Of a DNA stretch of 9,048 nt, positions 1 to 7,472 are shown piece after piece. Origin of the DNA: SKVR01 sp964589855 (GTDB taxonomy: Bacteria; Bacteroidota; Bacteroidia; Bacteroidales; UBA7960). A model generated the notes under the pieces. It saw nothing but the letters and a program-made list of their open reading frames with translations, did not search any database and was not told where the DNA came from. The stretch lies in NCBI GenBank assembly GCA_964589855.1, contig CAZPVB010000157.1, forward strand, positions 1-9,048, read 5' to 3'. Positions within the stretch are counted from its first letter, which is position 1. Each line of letters begins with the position of its first letter. The translations under genes and the position numbers were made by a program.

Positions 1-1
1 G

Positions 2-1798
2 GGATTTGCCCGCGATCATCAGCACCCAAGAGCACTTATCGACAGTGCAGATGTTGAAAAAATGCGTGAAAGGATAAAGCGCCAACCCTGGTTGGCGGCT
101 TATGAAAACCTGAAAACCAGTCTGGATTCTTTTGAAAGCAATACAGATGAGCAAAGTGATTATGATCTTGAAAATCTGGCGCTTTCACATGCCATGATGC
201 ATGTGCTTACCGGAGAAAAGCACCATGCCGAACAGTCTTATATCTATATCAAACAACTGCAATACACCACCGATGTATTTACCAATGTGCTTTACCGTGG
301 ATTGAACAAGGCATACGTCTTACGAGGTATAGCATTGAGTTACGATTTTTGTTACAATGCCTGGAGTAACGAACAACGAAAAGAAGTAAATCAGCTGATC
401 TGGGATTTAATGGTGTCTGTTTCAAGTACCATGGGATTTCAGGCCAATACACACACCGAAAGCAACTGGATGGGCGTTCGCTGGGCTAGCGTGATGTTGG
501 CTGCCATTGTATGGGATGATTTTGAGAATGAACGCAGTTCGGCATTACCCTTTTTGTGGGATAATTCCAAAAGGCTACAGGATCATATCCGAATAAATAT
601 TCATGATAATGGATGGAATGGTGAAAGTATGAATTATTTCGGATATAACTGGAGTTTTATTGCTCCTGCCATCATTGCGATGCAGAACAGATATAGAGAT
701 AATGAAGAGAATCCAGCTTCTTTATCAGAATTTGCTCCCAACGCCCTGAACGCATTCTGGGCAAAATCGGTAATAGCGGTGCCGGTTTTGGGCAACCAGG
801 TGCCATGTATTCAAAACGATTTTTCTGTTGATGATGTCAGATGCTCTCAGGAATTATCTCTTCTGGCGCTTAAATTGTTGCCTGAAGACCAGAAAAGATA
901 TATGCAGTGGCTCACCGATTTCTTTTTCGATTTTCACGAATACCAGCACAATTTCCGGGATGCTTTCTATTTTATTGCCTGGTACGATGATCAGATAACG
1001 CCCGAAAACCCAACAAAGGCAGGTTGGAATACTTACCACGATCCTGATATGGGGATTGTGATCTTCAGAAACCATTTTAAAAACGAGAATGATATTGTTG
1101 CTGGTTTCAATGCGGTAAGCAAAAGAATAAGAGGGCATGGTTCCTACGATAACCTGGGTTTCCGGATACTGGGTTTGGGAAATATCTGGGCTATTGGTGC
1201 CGGGCGCACGGGTAAGGTGGCAGGGCAAACCAGTTTGTTTCCCAGGGCTGATATTGATACATTGAAAGGCATTTCAAAATTTGTAAGTTCTCTGGATGAC
1301 TATCGGTTTGAACCGGATGGATCCGGTTTTGCCAAAGGAAGAGGAAACTGCATGGGCGTTGAAAATCACCATCGCTTTTTCCAGGTTGATTATTCGGGTG
1401 AAAGTGGGGCTGAAGGGGTCTTTGTAGTGAAAGATGATTTTGACGGAGAAGCTATTTGGCGAATGAATACTCCGGAATTCAATGATTTTGAGAAAACGGC
1501 AGATGGTTTTATGCTAACAGCTCCCAATGGATCAACGTTGAAGGTACATGCCTACTCCGAAAAGCCGCTTTCTCTATCAGAAACAACATTGGTCAGATAT
1601 GGCGGTCAGGCAGGTCGATTCAATCCTGGTATCTGTTTCATGAACGAGTGCTATGAAAACAGCATGGCAATAGATTTTATGTGTGAAGAAAAAATTGTGG
1701 TTGTCATGAGCCTTCAACCAGCAGGAAAGGATCATCCTGAGATCAGCTTCTCTCCAGCAGGTTTTACCCTGGGTGGAAAGAATTATGAATGGGATTGA
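2..1798 (+). CDS. Heparinase II/III-like polysaccharide lyase, 5' truncated by window edge
   Basis: Probable polysaccharide lyase that cleaves uronic-acid-containing glycans by beta-elimination, acting in the periplasm or at the cell surface. The first ATG in view (position 62) is not the true start. The frame is open back to position 2, and those codons give HPRALIDSADVEKMRERI, the conserved N-terminal HPR motif of heparinase II/III and alginate lyase proteins. The signal peptide must therefore lie outside the window. Counting from the Met at 62, residues 1-310 look like the helical (alpha/alpha) toroid, with HTESNWMG (131-138) and NGESMNYFGYNW (186-197), where the Tyr residues fit the catalytic Tyr region. 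Residues 325-578 look like the C-terminal beta-sandwich, with GHGSYDNLGF (358-367) supplying a candidate catalytic His359. About 598 residues are visible, near full family length. The usual Asn-His pair of alginate lyases is not obvious (Asn135 is followed by Trp). The exact PL family and substrate are not assignable by eye. Confidence 0.82.
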   Translation, partial: GFARDHQHPRALIDSADVEKMRERIKRQPWLAAYENLKTSLDSFESNTDEQSDYDLENLALSHAMMHVLTGEKHHAEQSYIYIKQLQYTTDVFTNVLYRGLNKAYVLRGIALSYDFCYNAWSNEQRKEVNQLIWDLMVSVSSTMGFQANTHTESNWMGVRWASVMLAAIVWDDFENERSSALPFLWDNSKRLQDHIRINIHDNGWNGESMNYFGYNWSFIAPAIIAMQNRYRDNEENPASLSEFAPNALNAFWAKSVIAVPVLGNQVPCIQNDFSVDDVRCSQELSLLALKLLPEDQKRYMQWLTDFFFDFHEYQHNFRDAFYFIAWYDDQITPENPTKAGWNTYHDPDMGIVIFRNHFKNENDIVAGFNAVSKRIRGHGSYDNLGFRILGLGNIWAIGAGRTGKVAGQTSLFPRADIDTLKGISKFVSSLDDYRFEPDGSGFAKGRGNCMGVENHHRFFQVDYSGESGAEGVFVVKDDFDGEAIWRMNTPEFNDFEKTADGFMLTAPNGSTLKVHAYSEKPLSLSETTLVRYGGQAGRFNPGICFMNECYENSMAIDFMCEEKIVVVMSLQPAGKDHPEISFSPAGFTLGGKNYEWD

Positions 1799-1877
1799 GA
1801 TCACTCTTACAAGTATCATAATTTCTGATAAAAGTTTCAGGGATTTATCCTCAAATTTACTTCTAACTGATGTTTGT
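1799..1877. other. Intergenic segment after the lyase gene
   Basis: AT-rich stretch between the lyase stop codon and the minus-strand Asp-box fragment. I see no convincing terminator hairpin, RNA gene or coding frame. Somewhere near its right end the sequence changes to that of an unrelated gene fragment, so the natural downstream neighbour of the lyase gene is unknown. Confidence 0.5.
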
Positions 1878-2140
1878 TTATTCTGATCTGCAAGAACAGC
1901 ATACACTGGCAGGTTCTAAATCGCCTGTTGCATCCTGCCAGGTATTTCCATTGTCAGATGACATGTAAACACCGTCGTTTTTTAATCCAACGAATAATTT
2001 GCCTCCGCCTGTTGCAAGGCATTGTGCATCACCCCCAAAACTGTCGGGGATATTGGTTGTGCCAGGGAGGGATTCCCACTGCGCAAACAGCGAAAAAATA
2101 CCCATAGCAAATACCGAAGAGCCGATAAATTTACGGCTGC
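1878..2140 (-). pseudogene. Fragment of a secreted Asp-box (BNR repeat) protein
   Basis: The minus strand has an open frame ending at a TAA at 1878-1880. Read from about 2140 downward it gives SRKFIGSSVFAMGIFSLFAQ, which resembles a Bacteroidota signal peptide (basic start, hydrophobic core, cleavage after FAQ). It continues WESLPGTTNIPDSFGGDAQ, then LATGGGKLFVGLKNDGVYM and SSDNGNTWQDATGDL. The SSDNGNTW stretch (1938-1961) matches the Asp-box pattern S-x-D-x-G-x-T-W, and the preceding GVYM is the usual beta-propeller blade context. Only one blade is present. The frame then degenerates (VCCSCRSE) and stops, whereas such proteins normally carry many blades. No clean ATG precedes the signal peptide: the only in-frame ATG is inside it (2103-2105), and upstream there is only a TTG at 2172-2174 lying within SusD-coding sequence. 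I infer a gene fragment placed here by rearrangement or mis-assembly. It could also be a short degenerate gene. Confidence 0.5.
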
Positions 2141-2987
2141 TTTTCTTATGGCAAGAATCATGTTTCAAACTCAACAGTGGGATCAGGCGCTAACGCATGC
2201 GGATATGGTCATCAACCAATCCGGTCATGATTTAACCAATGAACCCATTGATGCCTGGACAAAAGTTACAGAAGCAGATCCTATTTCAAATGAAGTGGTT
2301 TGGTTTTATCAGTTTTATGCCGGCGATGGTGTGGGTATTACCAGTAACTGGAAATATCACAGAGGATTTGATGTGATAAGCGCCACCAGAGACCAGGGAG
2401 GAGTATCTACCGATCGAAATATAACCCTCAGCGATTATTTCCTCACCCAGGTGGAATGGATAGATCCCTCAACGCTGGAAGAAACGGCGGAAGCATTGGA
2501 TGATAAGAGATACGTTCAACTATACAAACGATATGAAGCTTCTGATGCAGAAGATAATCCCGAACCAGAATTTAATCTTGACAGACCCTATGTTTGGGCA
2601 GACAAATACTACCGCGGAGAGGAAAATCCTCAAAATACCAGTATTCCAATATTCCGTTTACAGGAAATGTATCTTACACGTGCTATTATTAATTTCCTGG
2701 GAGGCAATGGGGCATCTGCTAATCAAACTGCTGCGCTGGAGGATGTTAATGCCGTTCGAAACAAAGCCGGACTGAACGATCTGACTGCAATTACCGAAGA
2801 AGATATTCATAAAGAAAGGATGAAGGAACTTGCCTTTGAAGGCGACTGGCTGCCTTACCGCCAGGCATTAAAGTATGATATCCTGCCGGGCAACCGGGAA
2901 GGTGTATCTGCAATCCCCTTTAATGATCCTTCTCTGGTGCAAACAATACCCTCTAATGAAACCAATTTTAATAATGCTTATCAATAA
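2115..2987 (+). pseudogene. SusD/RagB-like glycan-binding lipoprotein, C-terminal part only
   Basis: SusD-family proteins are outer-membrane lipoproteins that capture oligosaccharides and cap a SusC TonB-dependent transporter. Family-like sequence starts at about ADKFTAAFLMARIMF (from 2121), followed by QTQQWDQALTHADMVINQSG, a TPR-like helix pair. Toward the C-terminus come RLQEMYLTRAIINFLGGNG, ALEDVNAVRNKAGL, ITEEDIHKERMKELAFEGDW and a final AIPFNDPSL..NFNNAYQ, all typical of the SusD C-terminal half. About 290 residues are present, against roughly 500-600 in the family. The lipoprotein signal and N-terminal part are missing, and no SusC gene lies upstream. The frame continues back to an ATG at 2022, but the residues between 2022 and about 2115 are antisense to the Asp-box fragment and do not look like SusD, so that ATG is not accepted as a start. 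The stop is TAA at 2985-2987, followed by a terminator. It is either a broken gene or an assembly-truncated one. Confidence 0.88.
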
Positions 2988-3021
2988 ATTCAATAAAACA
3001 TTTTTTGGTTTTGGTTCACGG

Positions 3022-3049
3022 TCCCCCGCTCAAAAGCGGGGGATTTTTT
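3022..3049 (+). terminator. Intrinsic terminator after the susD-like gene
   Basis: A perfect 9-bp, mostly GC stem (tcccccgct paired with agcggggga, 3022-3030 and 3035-3043) with a CAAA loop is followed directly by six T (3044-3049). It sits 34 nt after the SusD-like stop codon and would end the upstream transcript, separating it from the GH92 unit. Confidence 0.92.
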
Positions 3050-3172
3050 ATTTCAATTTTGTTGGTACCCCAAAAATTAATCCTGCCAGCGAGTCTAAAC
3101 ATGGTAAAGTAAAAAAATCTCATTTTACAAGGTCATTTGTCGTATTTTGATCTTTCACGCATAACCAGGGCA

Positions 3173-3192
3173 TACAGTTTTGCCGAACTGTA
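3173..3192 (+). promoter_or_regulatory. Inverted repeat upstream of the GH92 gene
   Basis: TACAGTT at 3173-3179 and AACTGTA at 3186-3192 form a perfect 7-bp inverted repeat around a 6-nt spacer, ending 27 nt before the GH92 ATG. It could be a regulator binding site or a 5'-UTR stem. The intergenic region (2988-3219) must contain the promoter for the GH92 unit because a terminator precedes it, but I cannot find a clean Bacteroidota -7 (TAnnTTTG) and -33 pair. The function is inferred only from position and symmetry. Confidence 0.3.
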
Positions 3193-3219
3193 GTATTTTA
3201 GCAGAAAACAACCTGTTTC

Positions 3220-5493
3220 ATGAAAAAAATTATCAGACTATCCATCGTTTTTACCTCAATTTTTCTTTTTGCATTTTGTCAAAGAAATGCACCCAAAGAT
3301 TCACCAGAACAACTAATACCGGAAACGAACGGATATGTAAACCCCTTTATGGGCACCATAGAAGGAAATATCCTGCCTGGTGCATCGGTTCCTTTTGGCA
3401 TGGTTAAATTGAGCCCCGATCTTTTACCACCACAACCTACATCCGGTTATCGTCCGGGGCAACCCATTGCCGGTTTCAGTCATACCCACACCAGCGGAAC
3501 AGGTGGCGGACCACGCTATGGGAACATTATGGTTTTTCCACAGGTGGGTAAACCCGATATTAAGGATTATGCTTCAGTTAAAATTGCAAATGAAAGAGCT
3601 TTTCCGGGGTATTATGCAGTTACCTTACGCAGAGTGCCGGGCGATGTAAATGTGGAACTTACAGCAACGCATAAAACCGGAAAACATAAATACACTTTTT
3701 TTACCTGGCAAAAAGAACCGGAAATTGAAGGCAGTATTTTTATTGATGTTGCCCATACCGTTACCAGAGCAGGACTCAAGGATGCCAGATGTACTGAAGC
3801 ATTCGTGGAAATAAATGAAGATAACACCATTAGAGGATGGGGGACCTTTGAGGGTGGATGGGGAAAACCCAATCCATATAAAATATACTTTGCAGCACAA
3901 TTCGATACCCCTTTTCAAAAGTCTGGAACCTGGAACAATGATGGAATCAATACTGAAGAGCGATCTGCTTCCGTTGTTTTTGACCCGGAAAAACCTGTGA
4001 AAGAAAGAAGAATGGGTGCTTATGCCGGTTTTGACCTGAATCATATGCAAACGGTTGAATTAACTGTTGGCATATCGTATTTAAGCATGGATAAGGCAGT
4101 AGAAAACATGAACGAAAAACAGGATATGACTTTTGATCAGGTTTATGCCCAAACAAACCAATTGTGGAAAGAAAAACTTTCCACCATTGAAGTAGAAGGC
4201 GGATTACCAGAGCACAGACAGGTTTTCTATTCTTCACTCCGTAATACTTTTCTGATGCCTACCGAGGTAACAGGAGAGATTGAGAATTGGCCCTCACAAA
4301 ATCCCCACTTCTGGGATCATTATTGTATCTGGGATGTATTTAGAACGGTTATGCCGCTCCATACACTCATCACCCCGCAAAAGCAAAGGGACATACTGAA
4401 TAGTTTGCTGGATATTTATGACCAAAAAGGATGGCTGCCCGATTCCTGGGTGGCCGGAGATTTTTCAAATATACAGGGAGGTACCAATGTTGATGTGGTT
4501 TTTGCCGATGCAGTGGTTAAAGGTCTGGGAGGGTTTGATACAGAAAAAGCGCTGGAGGCTACACGCAAAAATGCTGAAAAAGAATCTGATGACCCCACGC
4601 GCTATGGACGATATCTTCAGGATTACCTGCCCCTGGGTTATGTTACATCCGAAACGGTGAGTGGGGCCAGTTCCAGAACCCTGGAGTATGCTTACAACGA
4701 TTTTTGCATAGCTCAGATCGCTGCTGAAAAAGCAAAAGAAGACCTTGCCGAAGATTACAGGAAACGATCTCAGGAGGTTTTTCAGCTTTTCCACGATAGT
4801 GCCGGGCATTTCTGGGCAAAAGACCGGCAGGGAAACTGGCAAGCTGATATTACCTCTGATAACCTCAGAAAAGACCACTGGAACGACCCCTATTTTTACG
4901 AAGCAACACCTCTGGCATACAGCAGCTATGTGCCTCATGATATGCAGGGACTTATCAACCGCCACGGCGGAAACAATGAATATATAGAATACTTAGACAG
5001 ATTATTCGACGGACATGCATTCAACCTCGGCAATGAACCTCTTTTTTTGCTGCCCTATCAATACATTTATGCAGGCAGGCATGATAAAACAGTTGAACAG
5101 GTGCAGAAATTATTACGAAACCAGTATCTTTCATCTACCGACGGATTACCCGGCCAAGATGACTCGGGCGCTATGTCTTCATGGTTTGTTTTTAGTTCCA
5201 TGGGGTTTTTTCCCGTGGCAGGACAAGACCTTTACCTGATCGGGAGTCCTTTGTTTAAAAAGTCTGTAGTGCATCTGGAAAAAAACAATACTTTTCAGGT
5301 GCTGGCAAATAATGTTTCGCATGAGAATATCTATATAAAGTCTGCCCGTTTAAACGGAGAAAACCTTGAACAGGCATGGTTTACCCACAGCGAAATTGCA
5401 AAAGGGGGAGTACTTGAACTGGAAATGACAGATCAACCTACGCAATGGGCATCAGGTAATCCGCCACCGTCCCTTTCTCAACCTCAACCTTAA
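3220..5493 (+). CDS. GH92 family exo-alpha-mannosidase lipoprotein
   Basis: Calcium-dependent, inverting exo-alpha-mannosidase that removes terminal mannose, typically from N-glycans or mannans. Residues 1-20 form a lipoprotein signal peptide ending in LFAFC (Cys20), so it is probably anchored in the outer or periplasmic membrane. The N-terminal beta-sandwich starts with the family hallmark NPFMGT (41-46), then GNILPGASVPFGMVKLSPD (49-67) and GFSHTHTSGTGGG (85-97). The catalytic (alpha/alpha)6 domain shows WDHYCIWDVFRTVMPLHTLI (365-384), GGTNVDVVFADAVVKG (420-435), YFYEATPLAYSSYVPHDMQG (558-577) with Glu561 as the likely general acid, GNEP (604-607), and GQDDSGAMSSWFVFSSMGFF (645-664) carrying the acidic pair expected at the base site. 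It has 757 residues, normal for GH92. The last residues, SLSQPQP, come from a hexamer repeat and are not family-like. The ATG was chosen because it gives a complete signal peptide. The linkage preference (1,2; 1,3; 1,4; 1,6) is not predicted. Confidence 0.97.
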   Translation: MKKIIRLSIVFTSIFLFAFCQRNAPKDSPEQLIPETNGYVNPFMGTIEGNILPGASVPFGMVKLSPDLLPPQPTSGYRPGQPIAGFSHTHTSGTGGGPRYGNIMVFPQVGKPDIKDYASVKIANERAFPGYYAVTLRRVPGDVNVELTATHKTGKHKYTFFTWQKEPEIEGSIFIDVAHTVTRAGLKDARCTEAFVEINEDNTIRGWGTFEGGWGKPNPYKIYFAAQFDTPFQKSGTWNNDGINTEERSASVVFDPEKPVKERRMGAYAGFDLNHMQTVELTVGISYLSMDKAVENMNEKQDMTFDQVYAQTNQLWKEKLSTIEVEGGLPEHRQVFYSSLRNTFLMPTEVTGEIENWPSQNPHFWDHYCIWDVFRTVMPLHTLITPQKQRDILNSLLDIYDQKGWLPDSWVAGDFSNIQGGTNVDVVFADAVVKGLGGFDTEKALEATRKNAEKESDDPTRYGRYLQDYLPLGYVTSETVSGASSRTLEYAYNDFCIAQIAAEKAKEDLAEDYRKRSQEVFQLFHDSAGHFWAKDRQGNWQADITSDNLRKDHWNDPYFYEATPLAYSSYVPHDMQGLINRHGGNNEYIEYLDRLFDGHAFNLGNEPLFLLPYQYIYAGRHDKTVEQVQKLLRNQYLSSTDGLPGQDDSGAMSSWFVFSSMGFFPVAGQDLYLIGSPLFKKSVVHLEKNNTFQVLANNVSHENIYIKSARLNGENLEQAWFTHSEIAKGGVLELEMTDQPTQWASGNPPPSLSQPQP

Positions 5494-5500
5494 CCTCAAT
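5477..5500 (+). repeat. Hexamer tandem repeat across the GH92 stop codon
   Basis: Four adjacent 6-bp units, ctcaac, ctcaac, cttaac and ctcaat, span the last codons of the GH92 gene, its TAA stop and part of the 14-nt gap before the next gene. The stop codon is created by the single C-to-T difference in the third unit. The repeat encodes the terminal SQPQP. Confidence 0.8.
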
Positions 5501-5507
5501 CCATATT

Positions 5508-7367
5508 ATGACCAGAAGTTTTCTTGTTTTGCTTTTGATACCGATCCTTTTCTCTTGTTCTCCAAAAGAGCAATTTGTCGAATCCGATTTTTCAAATCTG
5601 TTTGAAGAACAAGAAGGTGATCGGCAGCAGACCATCGGTGTTTTTGGTGGTGCACGCCAGAAAGAAATTGACAATGTGCAATGGGAAAACGTGTCGTTGG
5701 AGGTAAAAAAGAGTGCAATTGCCCTTAACTTCCTGGAAGAAGGATACTTTCGTTTTACACCATCAAGTGTAAATCTGCCAATTTCCTGGAAGAATAGTCA
5801 AAAACTTGTTCTTTCTGTTTATTCATCCACTCCATCCCTTTTGGTTCTGGAGGTTTTTGGAAGTCGCGCACGCACCCATGACACACTCCGGTTGAAAAGA
5901 GGGGGGAACGAATATACGGTGGAAATGAAAGAAACGGGTCTGTTGGGCGGATTGGATGCAAAACCGACTTATTTGAAGATAGGTTCTGTTGAACCTGTTC
6001 AATGTGAAATAGAATGGATTCGTTTGTATTTTTCTGATGAGCCCGGGGTATTGGTTGATCGTTTCGGGCAACGAAATCTGGTTAGCTACCCTGAAAAGGT
6101 GACAACCTGTGAAGAATTGACAGAAAGAGAAAAAGAGACCAAATATCTGGATTCTTTATCTGTAATCCCCAAAAAATATAAAAAAGATAAATATGGAGGA
6201 TACAGGGAAACCGGTTTATTATTGAATGCTACAGGTTTTTTTACAACACAATATAAGGATGGACGCTGGTTTCTGGTTACACCCGAAGGTAATCCGTTTT
6301 TCAGTTTAGGTATAAACGGTGTAAGGCGAAAATCGTTTCGCGGAACAGCAGATGTTACAAGGATTGAGGGTAGAGAAGAGATATTTGAACATATTCCCGC
6401 CTACAATGAATGCCCGGAATGTTTTTTCCGGGATTCAACATATTTTTCTCACTATACCTGGAACATAAAGAAAAAATATGAAGACTACGATCAATGGAAA
6501 AAGCATACCGATCATCGTATGAAAACCACAGGATTTAATACGATTGGAAATTGGAGCGATACACTCTTTTTTAAACAACCTGAAATACCCTACACTTTTA
6601 CACTTGATACAAGAAACAGTAATCACATTCCTAAATTTTGGAATTTGCCAGATGTTTTTCATCCTGCTTGGCCAGATCATGTTGATAGTGTATTTTCAGT
6701 TATTCAAAATTTCAGCAATGATCCTTTTTTGCTGGGATATTTTGTTGATAATGAAATGGCATGGAGAAATGTCCCGGAGATTGACTCCATGAGCTACACC
6801 GGAAAAGAACTTCAGACTATTACGGGTGATGAGGCAAAAATGGAAATGTATGCAGAAAAGTATTTTTCTGTGATCAGCGATGCCATTCGAAAATATGATG
6901 CCAATCATTTGTATCTGGGGTGTCGGTTTACCCGTAATTTCGATAAAATGGAAGGGGTTGCCCGAAAGATGGGAAAATATGCCGATGTTTTGTCGGTAAA
7001 TGTCTATAGCGCCTATCCTCTTCGGGAAGAGATGGATTTGTGGTACGAGGCAGCACAAAAACCCATCCTGATAGGTGAGCATCATATTCCACACCGAACA
7101 CCTAAGCAGTTGTGGCCTGTTTATGAGAATTTTCCTGACCATGAGCGGTATTCCATGATAGAGAATTACGTGCTTACCTGGGCATCCTACCCATACGCTA
7201 TAGGGAGCCATTGGTACCAGTTTAAAGACCAGGAGGTTGCAGGAAGGGGCGATGGAGGTGAAAACCAACCCGTAGGAATCATAACCATTGCAGACAAACT
7301 CAACCGAAATTTGTGCAATACCTATTTTAATATATCACAAAAAATACCTGAGATAATTGACAATTGA
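5508..7367 (+). CDS. GH50/agarase-like glycoside hydrolase lipoprotein (clan GH-A)
   Basis: Likely retaining beta-glycosidase related to GH50 agarases and similar clan GH-A enzymes. The lipoprotein signal peptide ends in LFSC (Cys17). Residues 40-180 are rich in beta-strands and look like a carbohydrate-binding-type jelly roll. The catalytic part opens with ATGFFTTQYKDGRWFLVTPE (241-260) then GNPFFSLGINGVR (261-273), the typical entry to this family's TIM barrel. DPFLLGYFVDNEMAW (405-419) holds Glu416, the probable acid/base (an Asn-Glu pair, as usual for GH-A). KPILIGEHHIPH (518-529) holds Glu524, the probable nucleophile. The C-terminal YQFKDQEVAGRGDGGENQPVG (from 570) is the usual GH50-like end region. 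It has 619 residues, near complete. It begins 14 nt after the GH92 gene with no clear Shine-Dalgarno, so the two are probably co-transcribed. Agarose as substrate is not implied, since many Bacteroidota homologues have unknown beta-galactoside or other targets. Its last residues, EIIDN, lie in an AT-rich repeat at the contig edge. Confidence 0.82.
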   Translation: MTRSFLVLLLIPILFSCSPKEQFVESDFSNLFEEQEGDRQQTIGVFGGARQKEIDNVQWENVSLEVKKSAIALNFLEEGYFRFTPSSVNLPISWKNSQKLVLSVYSSTPSLLVLEVFGSRARTHDTLRLKRGGNEYTVEMKETGLLGGLDAKPTYLKIGSVEPVQCEIEWIRLYFSDEPGVLVDRFGQRNLVSYPEKVTTCEELTEREKETKYLDSLSVIPKKYKKDKYGGYRETGLLLNATGFFTTQYKDGRWFLVTPEGNPFFSLGINGVRRKSFRGTADVTRIEGREEIFEHIPAYNECPECFFRDSTYFSHYTWNIKKKYEDYDQWKKHTDHRMKTTGFNTIGNWSDTLFFKQPEIPYTFTLDTRNSNHIPKFWNLPDVFHPAWPDHVDSVFSVIQNFSNDPFLLGYFVDNEMAWRNVPEIDSMSYTGKELQTITGDEAKMEMYAEKYFSVISDAIRKYDANHLYLGCRFTRNFDKMEGVARKMGKYADVLSVNVYSAYPLREEMDLWYEAAQKPILIGEHHIPHRTPKQLWPVYENFPDHERYSMIENYVLTWASYPYAIGSHWYQFKDQEVAGRGDGGENQPVGIITIADKLNRNLCNTYFNISQKIPEIIDN

Positions 7368-7372
7368 TAATG
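7350..7372. repeat. AT-rich short repeat at left edge of the gap
   Basis: The sequence gataattgacaattgataatg (7352-7372) is built from variants of attgaca/attgata and covers the final codons and TGA stop of the agarase-like gene. A matching piece, ataatggataattctattga, resumes right after the N run. The motif resembles short AT-rich tandem repeats often seen between Bacteroidota genes. Confidence 0.6.
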
Positions 7373-7472
7373 NNNNNNNNNNNNNNNNNNNNNNNNNNNN
7401 NNNNNNNNNNNNNNNNNNNNNNNNNNNNNNNNNNNNNNNNNNNNNNNNNNNNNNNNNNNNNNNNNNNNNNNN
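7373..7472. other. Assembly gap of 100 N
   Basis: Exactly 100 undetermined bases. A round number usually marks a scaffold join of unknown true length. Both sides carry ataatg (7367-7372 and 7473-7478), so the contigs probably ended in a repeat. The order of the genes on either side depends on the scaffolding evidence, and extra genes could be missing here. Confidence 0.98.

Noticed and set aside
1906..1941. Inverted repeat ctggcagg / cctgccag with a 20-nt spacer
   Set aside because: Only 8 bp, with no T run, and mostly inside the Asp-box fragment. It is probably chance, though it lies close to a suspected junction.
1922..2015. Direct repeat cgcctgttgca (1922-1932 and 2005-2015)
   Set aside because: Both copies encode Ala-Thr-Gly in the minus-strand frame (DATGDL and LATGGG), so coding similarity explains it.
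2022..2114. ATG at 2022 as the start of the SusD-like gene
   Set aside because: The residues it would add do not resemble a SusD N-terminus or a signal peptide and are antisense to a better coding frame with an Asp-box.
3136..3149. Possible -33/-7 promoter (tttg and tattttg) upstream of GH92
   Set aside because: The -7 box is one base short of TAnnTTTG and the two elements are too close together.
3612..4050. Overlapping minus-strand open frames within GH92
   Set aside because: They have no recognisable domain or start context and lie fully inside a strongly supported gene.
6696..7268. 190-residue minus-strand open frame within the agarase-like gene
   Set aside because: It has no family features and is antisense to the conserved catalytic motifs.
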